A model generated the notes under the pieces. It did not search any database. It was not told the origin of the DNA and saw nothing but the letters and a program-made list of their open reading frames with translations. From Epichloe hybrida (lineage: Eukaryota > Ascomycota > Sordariomycetes > Hypocreales > Clavicipitaceae): a stretch of DNA of 64,000 nucleotides. Of the stretch, positions 11,928 through 24,515 are shown one piece after another. The position numbers and the translations under genes were made by a program. Numbering within the stretch: the stretch's first letter is position 1; every line of letters begins with the position of its first letter. Where the stretch lies: positions 744,001 through 808,000 of the forward strand of contig JAFEKR010000015.1 of assembly GCA_019022495.1 (NCBI GenBank), given 5' to 3'.

Positions 11928-14900
11928 ATTCTAAAGCTTCTCCTACTAGCTACCTAAGAGTAATATAGGGGGGAGAATAACCTAATCTACTAGAACTATA
12001 CTATATATTACTTAGGATTAGCTAGATAATAGTAACACTATAGCTAGGGATATGCTACGTTCTATAACCCTATCTAAAGCTATACCCTTTACTATAGTAA
12101 TAGAAAAGGTAGTGGTTAGGAAGCAAATTACCTAGCTTAAGTAACTTAAGGAACTATAGGATTAAGAAAAGAAGCTTACTAACTTAATATAATCTTATAA
12201 AGGACTAGTAAAAAGGAGCTAAAAGGATAGTTTATTCTTAAGCCTTAGTAGCTAAGAAGTTAAGGTCTAAAATATTATAAAACTTTAATACCTTATAAAC
12301 CTATAAAAGTATAAAATATAGCTTAATGACCTTAGCTATGCCTTTAAGAGGGTGAAGAAAAAGTATTACTAGGATAACCAAAAGATTCTCTTTACACTTA
12401 ACTATATATATATAAACTATTAGGCTAGATAGGACTAATACATTGAAGAATAACTAGCTAATGGTTAGGATTATCCTAAGGATAACTAGGATAAGTTCTA
12501 AGACTAGACCCTTACGCTACTTAAAGACTCTATAAGTTATAATGTATAAATAGCTACGTAGCTAGAAAACGCGAAGTAAAAGGAGGGCTAGAGTCCTATT
12601 AAGTTTAGTATTTACTTAGATTTACTAGAGAAATACCTAGAATAAGCTTTAGAAAAGACCTATGCTCTTATATTCTTTATAAAATTACTTCCTAACTTAT
12701 AAGATTATATTAACTTATACACGGATATTACTAGTCTAACATAAGAAGATGTTATATAACTCGCCTAGTGATTCTAGGAGGTAATATTAAAGAATAAGTA
12801 AAAGCTAAATAATTTAAAAGAGAAAAGGCTATATAAAGTAGCTTAACACTAAAGATATAACTCTCTATAAGGGTATTAGCTAAATAGGGACTAAAGAGAT
12901 AAGAATAAGGATAAGGAAAAGACCCTAGTTACCTACCTAAATAATAATAAACTATAAGGAAGAAAATAGTATTATAACTATAGTAGTATAGAGTATTTCT
13001 TCTATAATTATAATAAGCTAAGAAAAGACTAATAAGAAGGTTAGGAAAACTCCTAGAGGTAGAAGTAGAAGCCCTTACCTTTACCTTAAACACTAGGGTA
13101 TTAGTAGGACACTAATTCCACACACTAGTTACTATCCATAGGCATAAAGATATTAAAATAGTAACGAATCTTAATAGTTACGCTAAGATTAATATTATAA
13201 GCGCCTAATTCACATAGACTCATAAGCTTAATTAGGCTAAGGCTATAACACCTATTTTAAAGGTAGTAAGGGCTTTAATAGTCCCCTAATATAGTGTCTA
13301 TAAGGTACCTATTTTAATTAAAGATTCATAGGGTAAAGAGAGAGACCTTAAGTTACTATATATAGCTATTAATAGGGACCTAAGAGTAGAGGGAAGCCCT
13401 GTATTAATTAGAATACACACGCTTACGGAAGAATGTATATATCTTTACTTATACTTACGAGAATAGTGGTTTAAAAAAAGAAAGGTAGCCTTTTTACTAC
13501 TAACTCCCTATAAGTTCGTAAAGATAATATATAATAAGATAATTATATATGCTATTATAGGTGTAATAGAAGATAAGTTTATCTCTCTTAAAGATAAAGA
13601 GGAGGTAAAAGCATATAGGACTATTAAAGATATCCTAGAGAAACTATATAAATTTAAAGATATATTTGTATTAGATAAGGCAGGGAGCCTCCTATTAAAG
13701 AAGTTAACTAATTATATAATTAATCTTATACTAGGAGCTACACTCCTATATAGACTAATTTATTCTCTCTCCTAAAGTAAACTTAGGGAGCTCTAGGAAT
13801 ATATTAATAATAACCTAAAGAAAGGCTAGATAAGACCCTTAAAGAGCCTAGTAGGCGCGCCTATCCTATTTATACTAAAGAAGGATAGAACGCTACGGCT
13901 ATATGTTAACTATTAAGACTTAATAAGGTAATATAAAAGAATTACTATACTCTCCCCCTAATTTCAGAGATTCTTAATTAATACTAAGGGGCCTATTTCT
14001 TTTCTAAGATTAATATTAAGGACGTATACTACTAAATTTATATTAAAGAAAGTAATAAATAGAAGATAGCTTTTTGTATATATTATAAGCACTATAAGTA
14101 CCTTATAATGCCTTTTAGGTTAATAAATACCCTAGCTACTTTCTAGAGTTATATCTATAAAGCGCTATATAGGCTAGTTAATACTATTTATATAGTGTAT
14201 CTAGATAATATCTTAATCTTCTCTAAGATAAAGAAGGAGTATACTAAACATATTAAGTAAGTCCTTAAACATATAAGATTAGCGGAGTTATATATAAAAC
14301 CCTCTAAGTGCTCTTTCTATAAGAAATTACTAGAATTCCTAGGGTTTATTCTCTTTATTAATAGGATATTAATAGATACTTACTAGGTTAATATAATTAG
14401 AGAATAGAAGAAGCTAATAAGTTTTAAGGATATATAGTTATTTCTTAGGTTCTATAACTTTTACTAATAGTTTATTTATAAATACTCTGGAATTATAGCA
14501 CCTCTTTATATGTTAATAAAGGGTAGTTAAAATAGCATCTAGACTAGGAGGTCTATATTTAGAGAAAAGGAGTGGTTAGCGTTTAACTAGCTAAAAGATA
14601 CCTTTTAGCAAGCGCCTCTACTCTAACACTATAACCTAAGTTAGGTAATATGTATTAAGATAAATGCCTTAATTTTTATAATAGTAGGAATCCTATCTTA
14701 GTAAGATAATAAGGGCTGTTAGTATCTAGTGGCCTTTTAGTTAAGGAAGTTTACAGATGCTAAATATAACTATAGTATAGCTAATTAAGAGCTGCTTGCT
14801 ATAGTAGAGTTATTTAAATACTAGTAATATTATATTAAAGGCGTGGAGATACCTATAGAGGTCTTATTAGACTATTATAACCTATAGACTTTTATAAGGT

Positions 14901-16790
14901 AGTAGAAGCTAAATAGAAGATAGGTATAATAGTATATATTCCTCTGCCCTTTCTATTTTGTGATTAAGTATAGACTAAGGAAGAGTAACCCTGTGGATAT
15001 ACTATTAAGAAGGTCTAATTATAAGGGCAAACCTATGTTAAATAGGGCGCTCCTACTAGAGCTTTAAAGGAAGATAGTAAATATCTTTATAGTAGAAAAA
15101 GAAGTACTAATATATTAAAGAAGTTATAGTATAGCACTAGTCTTAGAACCTACTAAGGTAAGAGTAGCCTAGGTAAAAGGCTAGTTAGCCACTATAGATT
15201 TAGTAATAGGTTAGCTAAATAAGGGTAATTTTAAGGAGAAGGTAGTGTATATTTAAGACGTTAGCATAGTATAAGCAATTTAGGGGGCTATTATATTACT
15301 AAATCCCTACTAATCCGCGGTAAATAAACTATTAGCGTAACTACTATAGAAGGCATAGGACTAAGATCTAGATTTATAAAAGCGTGGAGGTAAGGTTAAC
15401 TCCTAAGTAAAAGGGAGGGGAAAAGCTAGTCTATAGTCACATAGTATAAGGGGCCTCCTAATATATAAAGACTGGGTAGTTATTCTATAGGAGCCTATCT
15501 TATAATAGGAGCTTCTATAGCTACACTATAATAATTTATTAGTAGGTTACTTTAGGACTAAATATACTCTAGAGCTACTAAAATATTACTATTAGTAGCT
15601 AGTAATAAGTAAAGCTATTTTAGACTATATATCTAGCTACGAAGTATACTAGTGTATTATAGTAAGATAGCACTGCCCCTATAGAAGCCTTAAATTACTG
15701 CTAATACTAAGGTAACTATAGGCGGAGATCTTAATAGACTTTATTATAGGTTTACTACTAGTGTGGCTAGGTAAGCAAGAAACTAACGTAATCCTAGTAA
15801 TTATAGACTAATTTACTAAGTACTTTATCTTCCTTTCTATAAAGACTATAATTAACATAGCTAAATTAGTAGAGTTATTCTATAAGGAGATTAAGCTATA
15901 ATTTAGAGCGCTAGAGGGTATTATGTCTAATAGAGGATTAGTATTTATAAGCTAATTCTGGTTAGAGGTATATTACTAGTTATATATAAAGCGGAGGCTT
16001 TTAATAGCATTTTACCCCTAAACTAACAGGCAGATAGAGAGGATAAATTAGGTGCTTAAGTATTACCTATAATATTTTATTAAAGAGAACTAATAACTAT
16101 AGCTAAAGCTACTCCTAATAGCCTAATTTGCGTATAATAACGCTATTAATAGGATAATAGGCTACTCCCCTAATTATACTCTTATAGGCTATTTACCTAA
16201 GTTCTGCCTTACTCTTAAGGGTAAGAGTATAGAGGGGGAGGTCCTAGAGGCTTATACGTGTGTTAAAAAGCTATATAAGGTTAGGGAGAAACTAGCGCAT
16301 AACTAGGTAAGGGCTACTAAAGCGCAGGCGAAGTACTATAACTAGAGATATTAGCTAATAACCTTAAAAAGAGAAGACTTAGTACTACTATTAGCAAAGA
16401 ATATTAGGCTTAAGGACACAAAATAGAAGCTAAACCTAAGATTTATTAGGCTATTTTAGATACTTAATACTATAGGTAAATAAGCGTACTAACTAGCGCT
16501 ACCTAATAAGTATAGCTAACTATATAATATATTTTACATTAGCCTATTAGAGCTATAGAATCACTAGGAAGACGCCCTAGATAAGGATATGCTAATGCTA
16601 GACCTTAAAGATAATAATAATAAGTTTAAAGTTAAAGAAGTTAGGGATTATAGGAAGATACGTAAAGGCAATAAATACCTAGTGAAATAGAAGGGCTAGC
16701 TAAGCAAATATAATTAATAGGTAGCATTAGAAGATATAGAAGGCGCTTAACACGTAATTTAAGCTTTCTATTAAAGTAAAATAAGTAGAA
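11928..16790 (+). pseudogene. GypA-2 gag-pol remnant with chromodomain
   Basis: Gag spans about 11930-13080. The protease at about 13160-13230 reads AKINIISA, from a DSGA-type active site. RT at about 13760-14350 contains YKYLVMPFGLTNT-like sequence and YLDN at 14198-14209 (YLDD, second Asp lost by a G-to-A change). RNase H is at about 14700-15000 and integrase at about 15520-16230, with an ITDRG-type motif turned into MSNRG. A chromodomain at about 16624-16770 reads RKGNKYLVKWKGW with UAG in place of one Trp; this places the element among chromoviruses, whose chromodomain directs integration to H3K9-methylated chromatin. Many TAG/TAA codons stand at Trp and Gln positions, so it is inactive. 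Confidence 0.9.
11931..11939 (+). other. GypA-2 self-priming primer-binding site
   Basis: CTAAAGCTT, 3 bases past the LTR, is the exact reverse complement of AAGCTTTAG at 11866-11874 in the LTR, 53 bases before the LTR end. This is the arrangement of Tf1, whose mRNA 5' end folds back to prime reverse transcription. No tRNA match is seen here. All GypA copies keep both parts. Confidence 0.65.
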
Positions 16791-17733
16791 AGCATAGTAA
16801 GATATAATTAAGTTATAAGTAATAAGGGATAAGGTAATTATAAAAAAAGCCTAGCCTTATTAGCTACTATTACACTCTAATTAAAACCTTTATTAGACTA
16901 TTTACTAAATAACAAAAGAAAAGATACCTATAAGGAGGGGAGTCTTACAGGAAACCCTTCTATAGTTACCCCCTTATATATTAAAACAACGCTATTACAA
17001 AGGAGGTACTTAGCGCCCTTACTCTTATCCTCCTAAACTACTACCTCTATTACCTAGAAAAACTAGTGCTTTACCACCCCCTAGGGTATAAATCCTAGAT
17101 TATAATATTATAGCTATAAAGTTATTTTTCTCTTCTAGGAATTATAATATATAGCGTAGTTTAGCTATAAAAGTTAGCAAATAGGTAGCAAAGGAGAAGT
17201 AATAACTTATAATCCCTAGGGCAGGGGTAGGATATATAGTAACTAAAAGTTACTAGTGTAAAATAATATACTAATTATACGCGGCTAAAGCAGCCTACCT
17301 AGGGAGTAAGCAAAGGTTTAGAGAACACATAACAAAACGTACCTAATAGACCTTAGTAGCCCTAGTTAAACCAAAGGAAATACGATAAGCTATATTAGCG
17401 TAATTAAACCCTAAAATAAGGTTTAGATAATAAGTGCTAAAATAGTGGTAAGTTACCTTAGAAAACATATAATTATTAGGGTTATTAGGGTTCTAATTAC
17501 TTAGGGCGTCTATTAAAGTTTTTACCTAATTAAGGGTAGTAAGAAGATCTAGAAAATCCCCTTATATAGTTAGTATTACTTAGAGAGATATAGGTAATTA
17601 GGGACTAAAAGAGTAGAGAATATAACATACTTACTATTTTGTAAGTATTGCTATGTTTAATACACTAGATATAATGCTTTAAATGTTTCCCTTTAATAAT
17701 AGTAGTTAGCACGCTAGGGAATTAATAGTTAAT

Positions 17734-17982
17734 CTAAGGGACGTTAGGCTTAGCTAGAGGATTCTTCTTAAAGTCCGTATAACCCATGCGTAAATAATAT
17801 ATATAGGAATATCCCCTTAAATAGATATTAGGGATAGCTATAATAATAATGCTCTTAATACTTTCCCTATCTAATTCTATTCTAATAATAAGGTAAGTAG
17901 TAAAGGTAAAGTTATAGTAACTAATAATATAATAGTATCTAGGGAAAAGTTTACTATAGATAAGAAAGGGAAAAGTTAGCAA
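17734..17982 (-). CDS. Antisense ORF in the GypA 3' region, unknown product
   Basis: An 82-codon frame antisense to the element, between chromodomain and 3' LTR. I do not recognise the product. It is rich in Ile, Tyr and Leu, with a charged centre (RIELDRESIKS) and an end KPNVP. The first codon here is TTG; upstream TAA codons could be mutated CAA, so the original frame may have been longer. The same frame is open in GypA-3 (plus strand, about 49920-50160) and, apart from the hAT-like B insertion, in GypA-1 (about 32465-32623 and 34770-34845). Sense frames nearby are riddled with stops. It could be a real antisense gene or a chance of composition. Confidence 0.3.
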   Translation of the reverse strand: MLTFPFLIYSKLFPRYYYIISYYNFTFTTYLIIRIELDRESIKSIIIIAIPNIYLRGYSYIYYLRMGYTDFKKNPLAKPNVP

Positions 17983-18123
17983 TATAATAAGGAGTTATAG
18001 GTGAATTTATACTTAAACACTAATATTATTTATTATTATTTTAGTATAGCTACTACTTAGTAAATAGCTATATAGTACCTACTAAAAGCTATTTAGAAGC
18101 CTAGCTAAAAGTAAGGGGGTAAT

Positions 18124-18325
18124 TATAAGGCCTTACTTATAACACTAGCGCGCTAGCGCACTACTAGGCGGGCGTACTATGCCCTAGGGCTAGGTTTACG
18201 TAATACTAGCGAGTTACTACTTATAAGTTAGCAACTCGCACGCATAACACACTTAGACCTAGCAAGCTTTAGTTAATATACGAACGCCCCTATACCTCTT
18301 GCCTAGCTATCCCTTTGTTCTCACA
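18124..18325 (+). repeat. GypA-2 3' LTR
   Basis: 202 bp; start mutated from TGTGAGG to TATAAGG, end TTCTCACA intact. Preceded by a polypurine tract at about 18112-18120. Confidence 0.95.
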
Positions 18326-18330
18326 TATAA

Positions 18331-20561
18331 TATCTATAAAGTACCTATTTTAATTAAAGATTAATAAGGTAAAAAGAAAGACCTTAAGTTACTATATATA
18401 GCTATTAATAAGAACCTAAGAGTAAAGGGAAGCCTTATATTAATTAGAATATATATACTTATAAAAGAATATATATATCTTTACTTATACTTATAAGAAG
18501 AGTAGTTTAAAAAAAGAAAGATAGCTTTTTTATTACTAACTCCCTATAAGTTTATAAAGATAATATATAATAAGATAATTATATATACTATTATAAGCAT
18601 AATAAAAGATAAGTTTATTTCTCTTAAAGATAAAGAGAAGGTAAAAATATATAAAACTATTAAAGATATCCTAGAGGAACTATATAAATTTAAAGATATA
18701 TTTATATTAAATAAGGTAAGGAGCCTCCTATTAAAGAAGTTAACTAACTATATAATTAATCTTATACTAGAAGCTACACCCCTATATAAACTAATCTATT
18801 CTCTCTCCTAAAGTAAACTTAAAGAGCTTTAGGAATATATTAATAATAACCTAAAGAAAGGCTAGATAAGACCCTTAAAGAGCCTAGTAGGCGCGCCTAT
18901 CCTATTTATACTAAAGAAGAATAGAATACTATAGCTATATATTAACTATTAAGGGCTTAATAAGGTAATATAGAAGAATTACTACACTCTCCCCTTAATT
19001 TTAAAGATCCTTAATTAATACTAAGGGGCCTATTTCTTTTCTAAGATTAATATTAAGAATATATACTACTAAATTTATATTAAAGAAAGTAATAAATAGA
19101 AGATAGCTTTTTATATATATTATAAGCACTATAAGTACCTTATAATGCCTTTTAGGTTAATAAATACCCTAGCTACTTTCTAGAGTTATATTTATAAAGT
19201 ACTATATAGGCTAGTTAATACTATTTATATAGTATATCTAGATAATATCTTAATTTTCTATAAGATAAAGAAGAAGCATATTAAATATATTAAGTAAGTC
19301 CTTAAATATATAAGGTTAGTAAAGTTATATATAAAACCCTCTAAGTACTCTTTCTATAAGGAATTAGTAAAATTCCTAGGGTTTATTCTCTTTATTTATA
19401 GGATATTAATAAATACTTACTAGGTTAATATAATTAGAGAATAGAAGAAGCTAATAAGTTTTAAGAATATATAGTTATTTCTTAGGTTTTATAACTTTTA
19501 CTAATAGTTTATTTATAAATACTCTAGGATTATAATACCTCTTTATATATTAATAAAGGGTAGTTAAAATAGCATCTAGACTAGGAGGTTTATATTTAAA
19601 GAAAAGAAGTAGTTAGTATTTAACTAGCTAAAAGATACCTTTTAGTAAGCGCTTTTACTCTAATACTATAACCTAAGTTAAGTAGTATATATTAAGATAA
19701 ATACCTTAATTTTTATAATAGTAGGAATCCTATCTTAGTAAGATAATAAGGGCTATTAGTATTTAGTAGCCTTTTAGTTAAGGAAGTTTATAAATACTAA
19801 ATATAACTATAGTATAGCTAATTAAGAGCTACTTACTATAGTAAAGTTATTTAAACACTAGTAATATTATATTAAAGGCATAGAGATACCTATAAAGGTC
19901 TTATTAAACTATTATAACTTATAGACCTTTATAAGGTAGTAAAAGCTAAATAAAAGATAGGTATAATAGTATATATTTCTCTACCCTTTCTATTTTATAA
20001 TTAAGTATAAACTAAGGAAAAGTAACCTTATAAATACACTATTAAGAAGGTTTAATTATAAGGGTAAACCTATATTAAATAAGGCACTCTTACTAAAGCT
20101 TTAAAGAAAGATAGTAAATATTTATATAGTAAAAGAAGAAGTACTAATATATTAAAGAAGTTATAGTATAATACTAGTCTTAGAACTTACTAAGGTAAGA
20201 GTAGCCTAGGTAAAAGGCTAGTTAGCTACTATAAATCTAGTAATAGATTAGCTAAATAAGGGTGATTTTAAGGAGAAGGTAGTATATATTTAAGATATTA
20301 GTATAGTATAAGTAATTTAGGGGGCTATTATATTACTAAATCCTTACTAATTTATAGTAAATAAACTATTAGTATAATTACTATAAAAGGTATAAAACTA
20401 AGATTTAGATTTATAAAAGTATAAAGGTAAGGTTAACTTCTAAGTAAAAGGGAGGGGAAAAGCTAGTTTATAGTTATGTAGTATAAGGGGCCTCCTAATA
20501 TATAAAGACTAGGTAGTTATTTTATAGGAGCTTATCTTATAATAGGAGCTTCTATAGCTAC
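18331..20561 (+). pseudogene. GypA-1 pol remnant (protease end, RT, RNase H)
   Basis: Continues GypA-1 after GypA-2 and parallels 13291-15520 of GypA-2 almost base for base, with more C-to-T and G-to-A changes. The RT active site again reads YLDN. Cut at 20561 by the miniature LTR element. Confidence 0.85.
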
Positions 20562-20711
20562 TGTGAGGCGCTGTGTACGGGACCCGATAGAGACTGAGGC
20601 CCTAGGTGACAGGCCTTATAACCGATTGTAAGGTGCAATGTTAGCAACGGCTAGCATTAGCGGATCTTTTGGTCTATTAGGATTCCTAGCACACCTTCTA
20701 GGTCTCTTACA
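20562..20711 (+). repeat. Miniature element 5' LTR
   Basis: 150 bp, TGTGAGGCG..TCTTACA; 148 of 150 bases match the 3' copy. Confidence 0.95.
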
Positions 20712-20714
20712 ATT

Positions 20715-20726
20715 ATGCTAGCCGTT
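20715..20726 (+). other. Self-priming site of the miniature LTR element
   Basis: ATGCTAGCCGTT is the exact reverse complement of AACGGCTAGCAT at 20646-20657 in the LTR, 54 bases before the LTR end. Spacing matches GypA to within one base although the sequence is unrelated. Confidence 0.7.
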
Positions 20727-20751
20727 ACGGGTCTTCTAGCTACTAGTCCTA

Positions 20752-20762
20752 GGTTCGAATCC
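20752..20762 (+). other. tRNA B-box-like motif
   Basis: GGTTCGAATCC fits the RNA polymerase III B box. No convincing A box or tRNA fold surrounds it, so it may be a tRNA-derived scrap inside the miniature element. Confidence 0.35.
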
Positions 20763-20879
20763 CAGCGCAGAGTAAGCCGTACAGGATTGCTTAGGCTAGG
20801 CAGCTTACATTAGGCTCACAGGGTAGGCACGTAAGTGCTAGGCCTTGGGGGTTCGCAATTGGTTAGATTATCTCAGAGG

Positions 20880-22920
20880 CAGAGCATGTAATGTAATGTA
20901 ATGTAATGTAATATTTGGGGTTTGGATGTAATGTGTAATGTAATGTTAGGAGGAAAAGAAAGTGGGGTATATTAATATCTTATAATATACTTTAGATTTT
21001 TCTCTATTAGATTAATATAAGTGTTTTTATAATAGGTATTTTATTAAATTTACTATTAAATATCTTAATTTCCTATCTTTTAGACTATTAGTTATATCTT
21101 CTAGTATAGGGTATATATAGTAAGTTTATGAGGTTAATTAGATTCTTTAAATTCTTTTACATATTATGAGATATTATATTAACTATATATCTATTTTCTT
21201 ATAATTATATTTCTATTATTTTAAATAAGACTTTTTATTACTAAAAAATACCCTATATATCCCTTTTTAAATAATATAAAATAATATATTATAAATCTAA
21301 ATAACTATATTAAGAAAATATATTTTAACTTTTATATACCTTATAATTTATATTAATTTATATAATTTATATTTAGAATAATATCTATTTTTATAAATTT
21401 AATGTTTAACTTTTTTTAAATTTCTTTAATTTCTTTTTTTTCTTTTATAAAATATAGAAATAAAGTATAGGAATTTAAGAATAAAAAGTTTTAAAAAATA
21501 GTATAATTATATAATTAAATATCTTATTTAATATATATTATTTAAAAAAAGCTTTATTTACTAGATTTAAAATAATAAGGTTATTATATAGAATTAATAT
21601 AGCTTATATTAGAAAGTAAGTCCAAAAGTAAGTCTTATTAATTATTATCCTTACTAATCTATAGGTTATTTACTTAGATATATATAATTTTCTTTTAACA
21701 AGAAGGCATATCTCAAAGTGGGTCTAAAAGTGGGTCTAAAAGTGGGTCTGATTAATAATCCTTACTAATTTATAGCTTATTTACTTAGATATTTATGATT
21801 TTCTATTAAAAAGAAAGTATATCTAAAAGTGGGTCTAAAAGTGGGTCTTATTAATTATTATTCTTACTAATTTATAGCTTATTTGCTTAAATATTTATGA
21901 TTTTCTATTAACAAGAAGGCATATCTTAAAGTGGGCCTTAAAGTGGGTCTTATTAATTATTATTCTTACTAATTTATAGCTTATTTGCTTAGATCCTTGA
22001 TTCCTTATGATTTTCTATTAACAAGAACGTATATCTTAAAGTGGGTCCAAAAGTGGGTCCAATTATTATCCTTACTAATCTATAGGTTATTTGCTAAGAT
22101 ATTTATGATTTTCTATTAACAAGAAGGTATATTTTAAAGTGGGCCTTAAAGTGGGTATTATTAATTATTATCCTTACTAATTTATAGCTTATTTGCTTAG
22201 ATCCTTAATTCCTTATGATTTTCTACTAACAAGAAGGTATGTTTTAAAATGGGTCTAAAAGTGGGTCCGATTAATAATCCTTACTAATTTATAGCTTATT
22301 TGCTTAGATATTTATGATTTTCTGTTAAAAAGAAGGTATATCTTAAAATTAGGCCTTAAAGTAGGCCTTACTAATAATAGTACTAATAGTATTAACTTCT
22401 TTATAGCTTATTTACTTAGATAGTAATAATTTTCTATAAAAGAAAGTATATCTTAAAGTAAGCCTAAAAGTAAGTCTTTTTATTTATAGTTATAACTTAT
22501 ATTTACTAATATACTTAGTTTTATACTATTTTTTATTAGAAAAAGTATATTTAAAACTAAGTCTTAAAATTTTTCTTAGAAGTAAGCTTAAAAAATAAGT
22601 TTTATTAGTTTAATTAGTCTTAATAGCTATAATTAAGGATAATATAATAAATAAACCTTAATTTATATTTTTATAAACCTAATATAAACTTACTTATAGG
22701 TAAATTAAGTTTATAACTATTTATTTCTAATTATCTAACCTTAATAATAAAAAATAAAAAATAATTACAAATAATTACAAATAATTACATGTAATGTAAT
22801 GTAATGTGTAAAAGGGGGGTGTAATGTAATGTAATGTAATGTGTAATGTAATGTAATGTGTAATAATTACATTACATTACAAACATTACACAATGTAATG
22901 TAATGTAATGTGATGCTCTG
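20880..22920 (+). mobile_element. hAT-like non-autonomous element A (TGTAA type)
   Basis: The ends CAGAGCAT..ATGCTCTG fit the hAT terminal consensus (CAGRG), with the 8-bp duplication CTCAGAGG at 20872-20879 and 22921-22928. Both ends carry arrays of TGTAA. The interior is TA-rich with about nine tandem units of roughly 105 bp (21610-22560), each holding AAAGTGGGTC twice or more. No transposase-like frame is visible in 2041 bp. It shares end layout and internal motifs with elements B and C. Confidence 0.88.
21610..22560 (+). repeat. Minisatellite inside hAT-like A, about 105-bp units
   Basis: Around nine imperfect copies with landmarks AAAGTGGGTCTAAAAGTGGG, then a TTATAGCTTATTTGCTTAGA-type segment and GATTTTCTATTAACAAGAAG. 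Units at both edges are more degraded (GTAAGTC for GTGGGTC). Confidence 0.85.
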
Positions 22921-23020
22921 CTCAGAGGCCACGGAGGTCCGGGCCTAATCCCTTAGAAGGTTACGTACTAGCGAGACCAAAGAGTGGCTTGGGGCGAGCC
23001 TCTAGAAGGGAAGGGATAGT

Positions 23021-23170
23021 TGTGAGGCGCTGTGTACGGGACCCGATAGAGACTGAGGCCCTAGGTGACAGGCCTTATAACCGATTGTAAGGTGCAATGT
23101 TAGCAACGGCTAGCATTGGCGGATCTTTTGGTCTATTGGGATTCCTAGCACACCTTCTAGGTCTCTTACA
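23021..23170 (+). repeat. Miniature element 3' LTR
   Basis: 150 bp; the self-priming motif is retained. Confidence 0.95.
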
Positions 23171-23175
23171 GCTAC

Positions 23176-24250
23176 ACTATAATAATTTATTAGTAAGTTA
23201 CTTTAGGACTAAATATACTCTAGAGCTACTAAAATATTACTATTAGTAGCTAGTAATAAGTAAAGCTATTTTAGACTATATATATAGCTATAAAGTATAC
23301 TAGTGTGTGGTAGTAAGATAGCACTGCCCTTATAAAAGCCTTAAATTACTACTAATACTAAGGTAACTATAGGTAAAGATCTTAATAGACTTTATTATAG
23401 GTTTACTACTAGTGTAGCTAGATAAGTAAGAAACTAATATAATCCTAGTAATTATAGACTAATTTACTAAGTACTTTATCTTCCTTCTTATAAAGACTAT
23501 AATTAATATAGCTAAATTAGTAAAGTTATTTTATAAGGAGATTAAGCTATAATTTATAGCGCTAGAGGGTATTATATCTAATAGAGGGTTAGTATTTATA
23601 AGCTTATTCTAGTTAAAGGTATATTACTAGTTATATATAAAGCAAAGGCTTTTAATAGTGTTTTACCCCTAAACTAATAGGTAAATAAAGAGAATAAATT
23701 AAGTACTTAAGCATTACCTATAATATTTTATTAAAGAGAACTAATAACTATAGCTAAAGCTACTCCTAATAGCCTAATTTATATATAATAATACTATTAA
23801 TAGGATAATAGGCTACTCCCCTAACTACACTTTTATAGGCTATTTACCTAAGTTTTACCTTACTCTTAAGGGTAAGAGTATAGAGGGGGAGGTCTTAGAG
23901 GCTTATATATATATTAAAAAGCTATATAAGGTTAGGAAAAAACTAGTATATAACTAGGTAAGGGCTACTAAAGCGTAGGTAAAGTACTATAACTAGAGAT
24001 ATTAGCTAATAACCTTAAAAAGAGAAGACTTAGTACTACTATTAGTAAAGAATATTAGGCTTAAGGATATAAAATAGAAGCTAAACCTAAGATTTATTAG
24101 GCTATTTTAAATACTTAATACTATAGGTAAATAAGTATACTAACTAGCGCTATCTAATAAGTATAGCTAACTATATAATATATTTTATATTAGCTTATTA
24201 GAGCTATAGAATTACTAGAAAGATGCCCTAGATAAGGATATGCTAATACT
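23176..24250 (+). pseudogene. GypA-1 integrase remnant
   Basis: Parallels 15520-16608 of GypA-2: zinc-binding region, integrase core and the stretch leading to the chromodomain, which copia2-A then interrupts. Frames are broken by RIP-type stops. Confidence 0.85.
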
Positions 24251-24255
24251 AGACC

Positions 24256-24515
24256 TGTTGATTCCTTCGGATCTTCATTGGTTTAATCGTGGCCAAAGAC
24301 CGGACTAATTGTGGGTCTGGCGCGATGCACGCGATACGATTAGCTACATTAATTCGCCACCCTCTCTTTTGCCTCACATACGGATTTCGCCCACTTTTCT
24401 AGCATCTAGACTTTCCCTCTCTTCTCTCTCTTTCCTAGCTAGCTAACTAACTATTATTAACTTTAATTATATAGGATTACCCTTATACTTACATAAGACC
24501 TTAGTATAACTAATA
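24256..24515 (+). repeat. copia2-A 5' LTR
   Basis: 260 bp, starting TGTTGATTCCTTCGG. Confidence 0.94.

Larger units (their letters stand above)
11726..18325 (+). mobile_element. GypA-2: gypsy chromovirus inserted into its own family member
   Basis: 202-bp LTRs at 11726-11927 and 18124-18325, with target duplication TATAA at 11721-11725 and 18326-18330. At 6600 bp this is the least mutated complete GypA copy and the reference for the others. Order: gag, protease, RT, RNase H, integrase, chromodomain, then about 1.3 kb of 3' region and a polypurine tract ending near 18123. A self-priming site follows the 5' LTR. Confidence 0.96.
20562..23170 (+). mobile_element. Miniature non-autonomous LTR element (560 bp without its insert)
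   Basis: 150-bp LTRs at 20562-20711 and 23021-23170 differ at two positions, both transitions. Target duplication GCTAC is at 20557-20561 and 23171-23175, inside the GypA-1 integrase region. Internal DNA is only about 260 bp and non-coding. A polypurine tract (AAGGGAAGGGATAG) precedes the 3' LTR. The LTR starts TGTGAGGC like GypA, and the post-LTR spacer ATT and self-priming geometry match GypA, so a GypA-type element probably mobilised it. Composition shows little RIP. hAT-like element A sits inside. Confidence 0.93.

Noticed and set aside
20881..22919. TGTAA arrays as telomeric or CRISPR-like repeats
   Set aside because: The fungal telomere repeat is TTAGGG, and CRISPR arrays are prokaryotic. 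The arrays sit inside an element with hAT-type ends and an 8-bp duplication.
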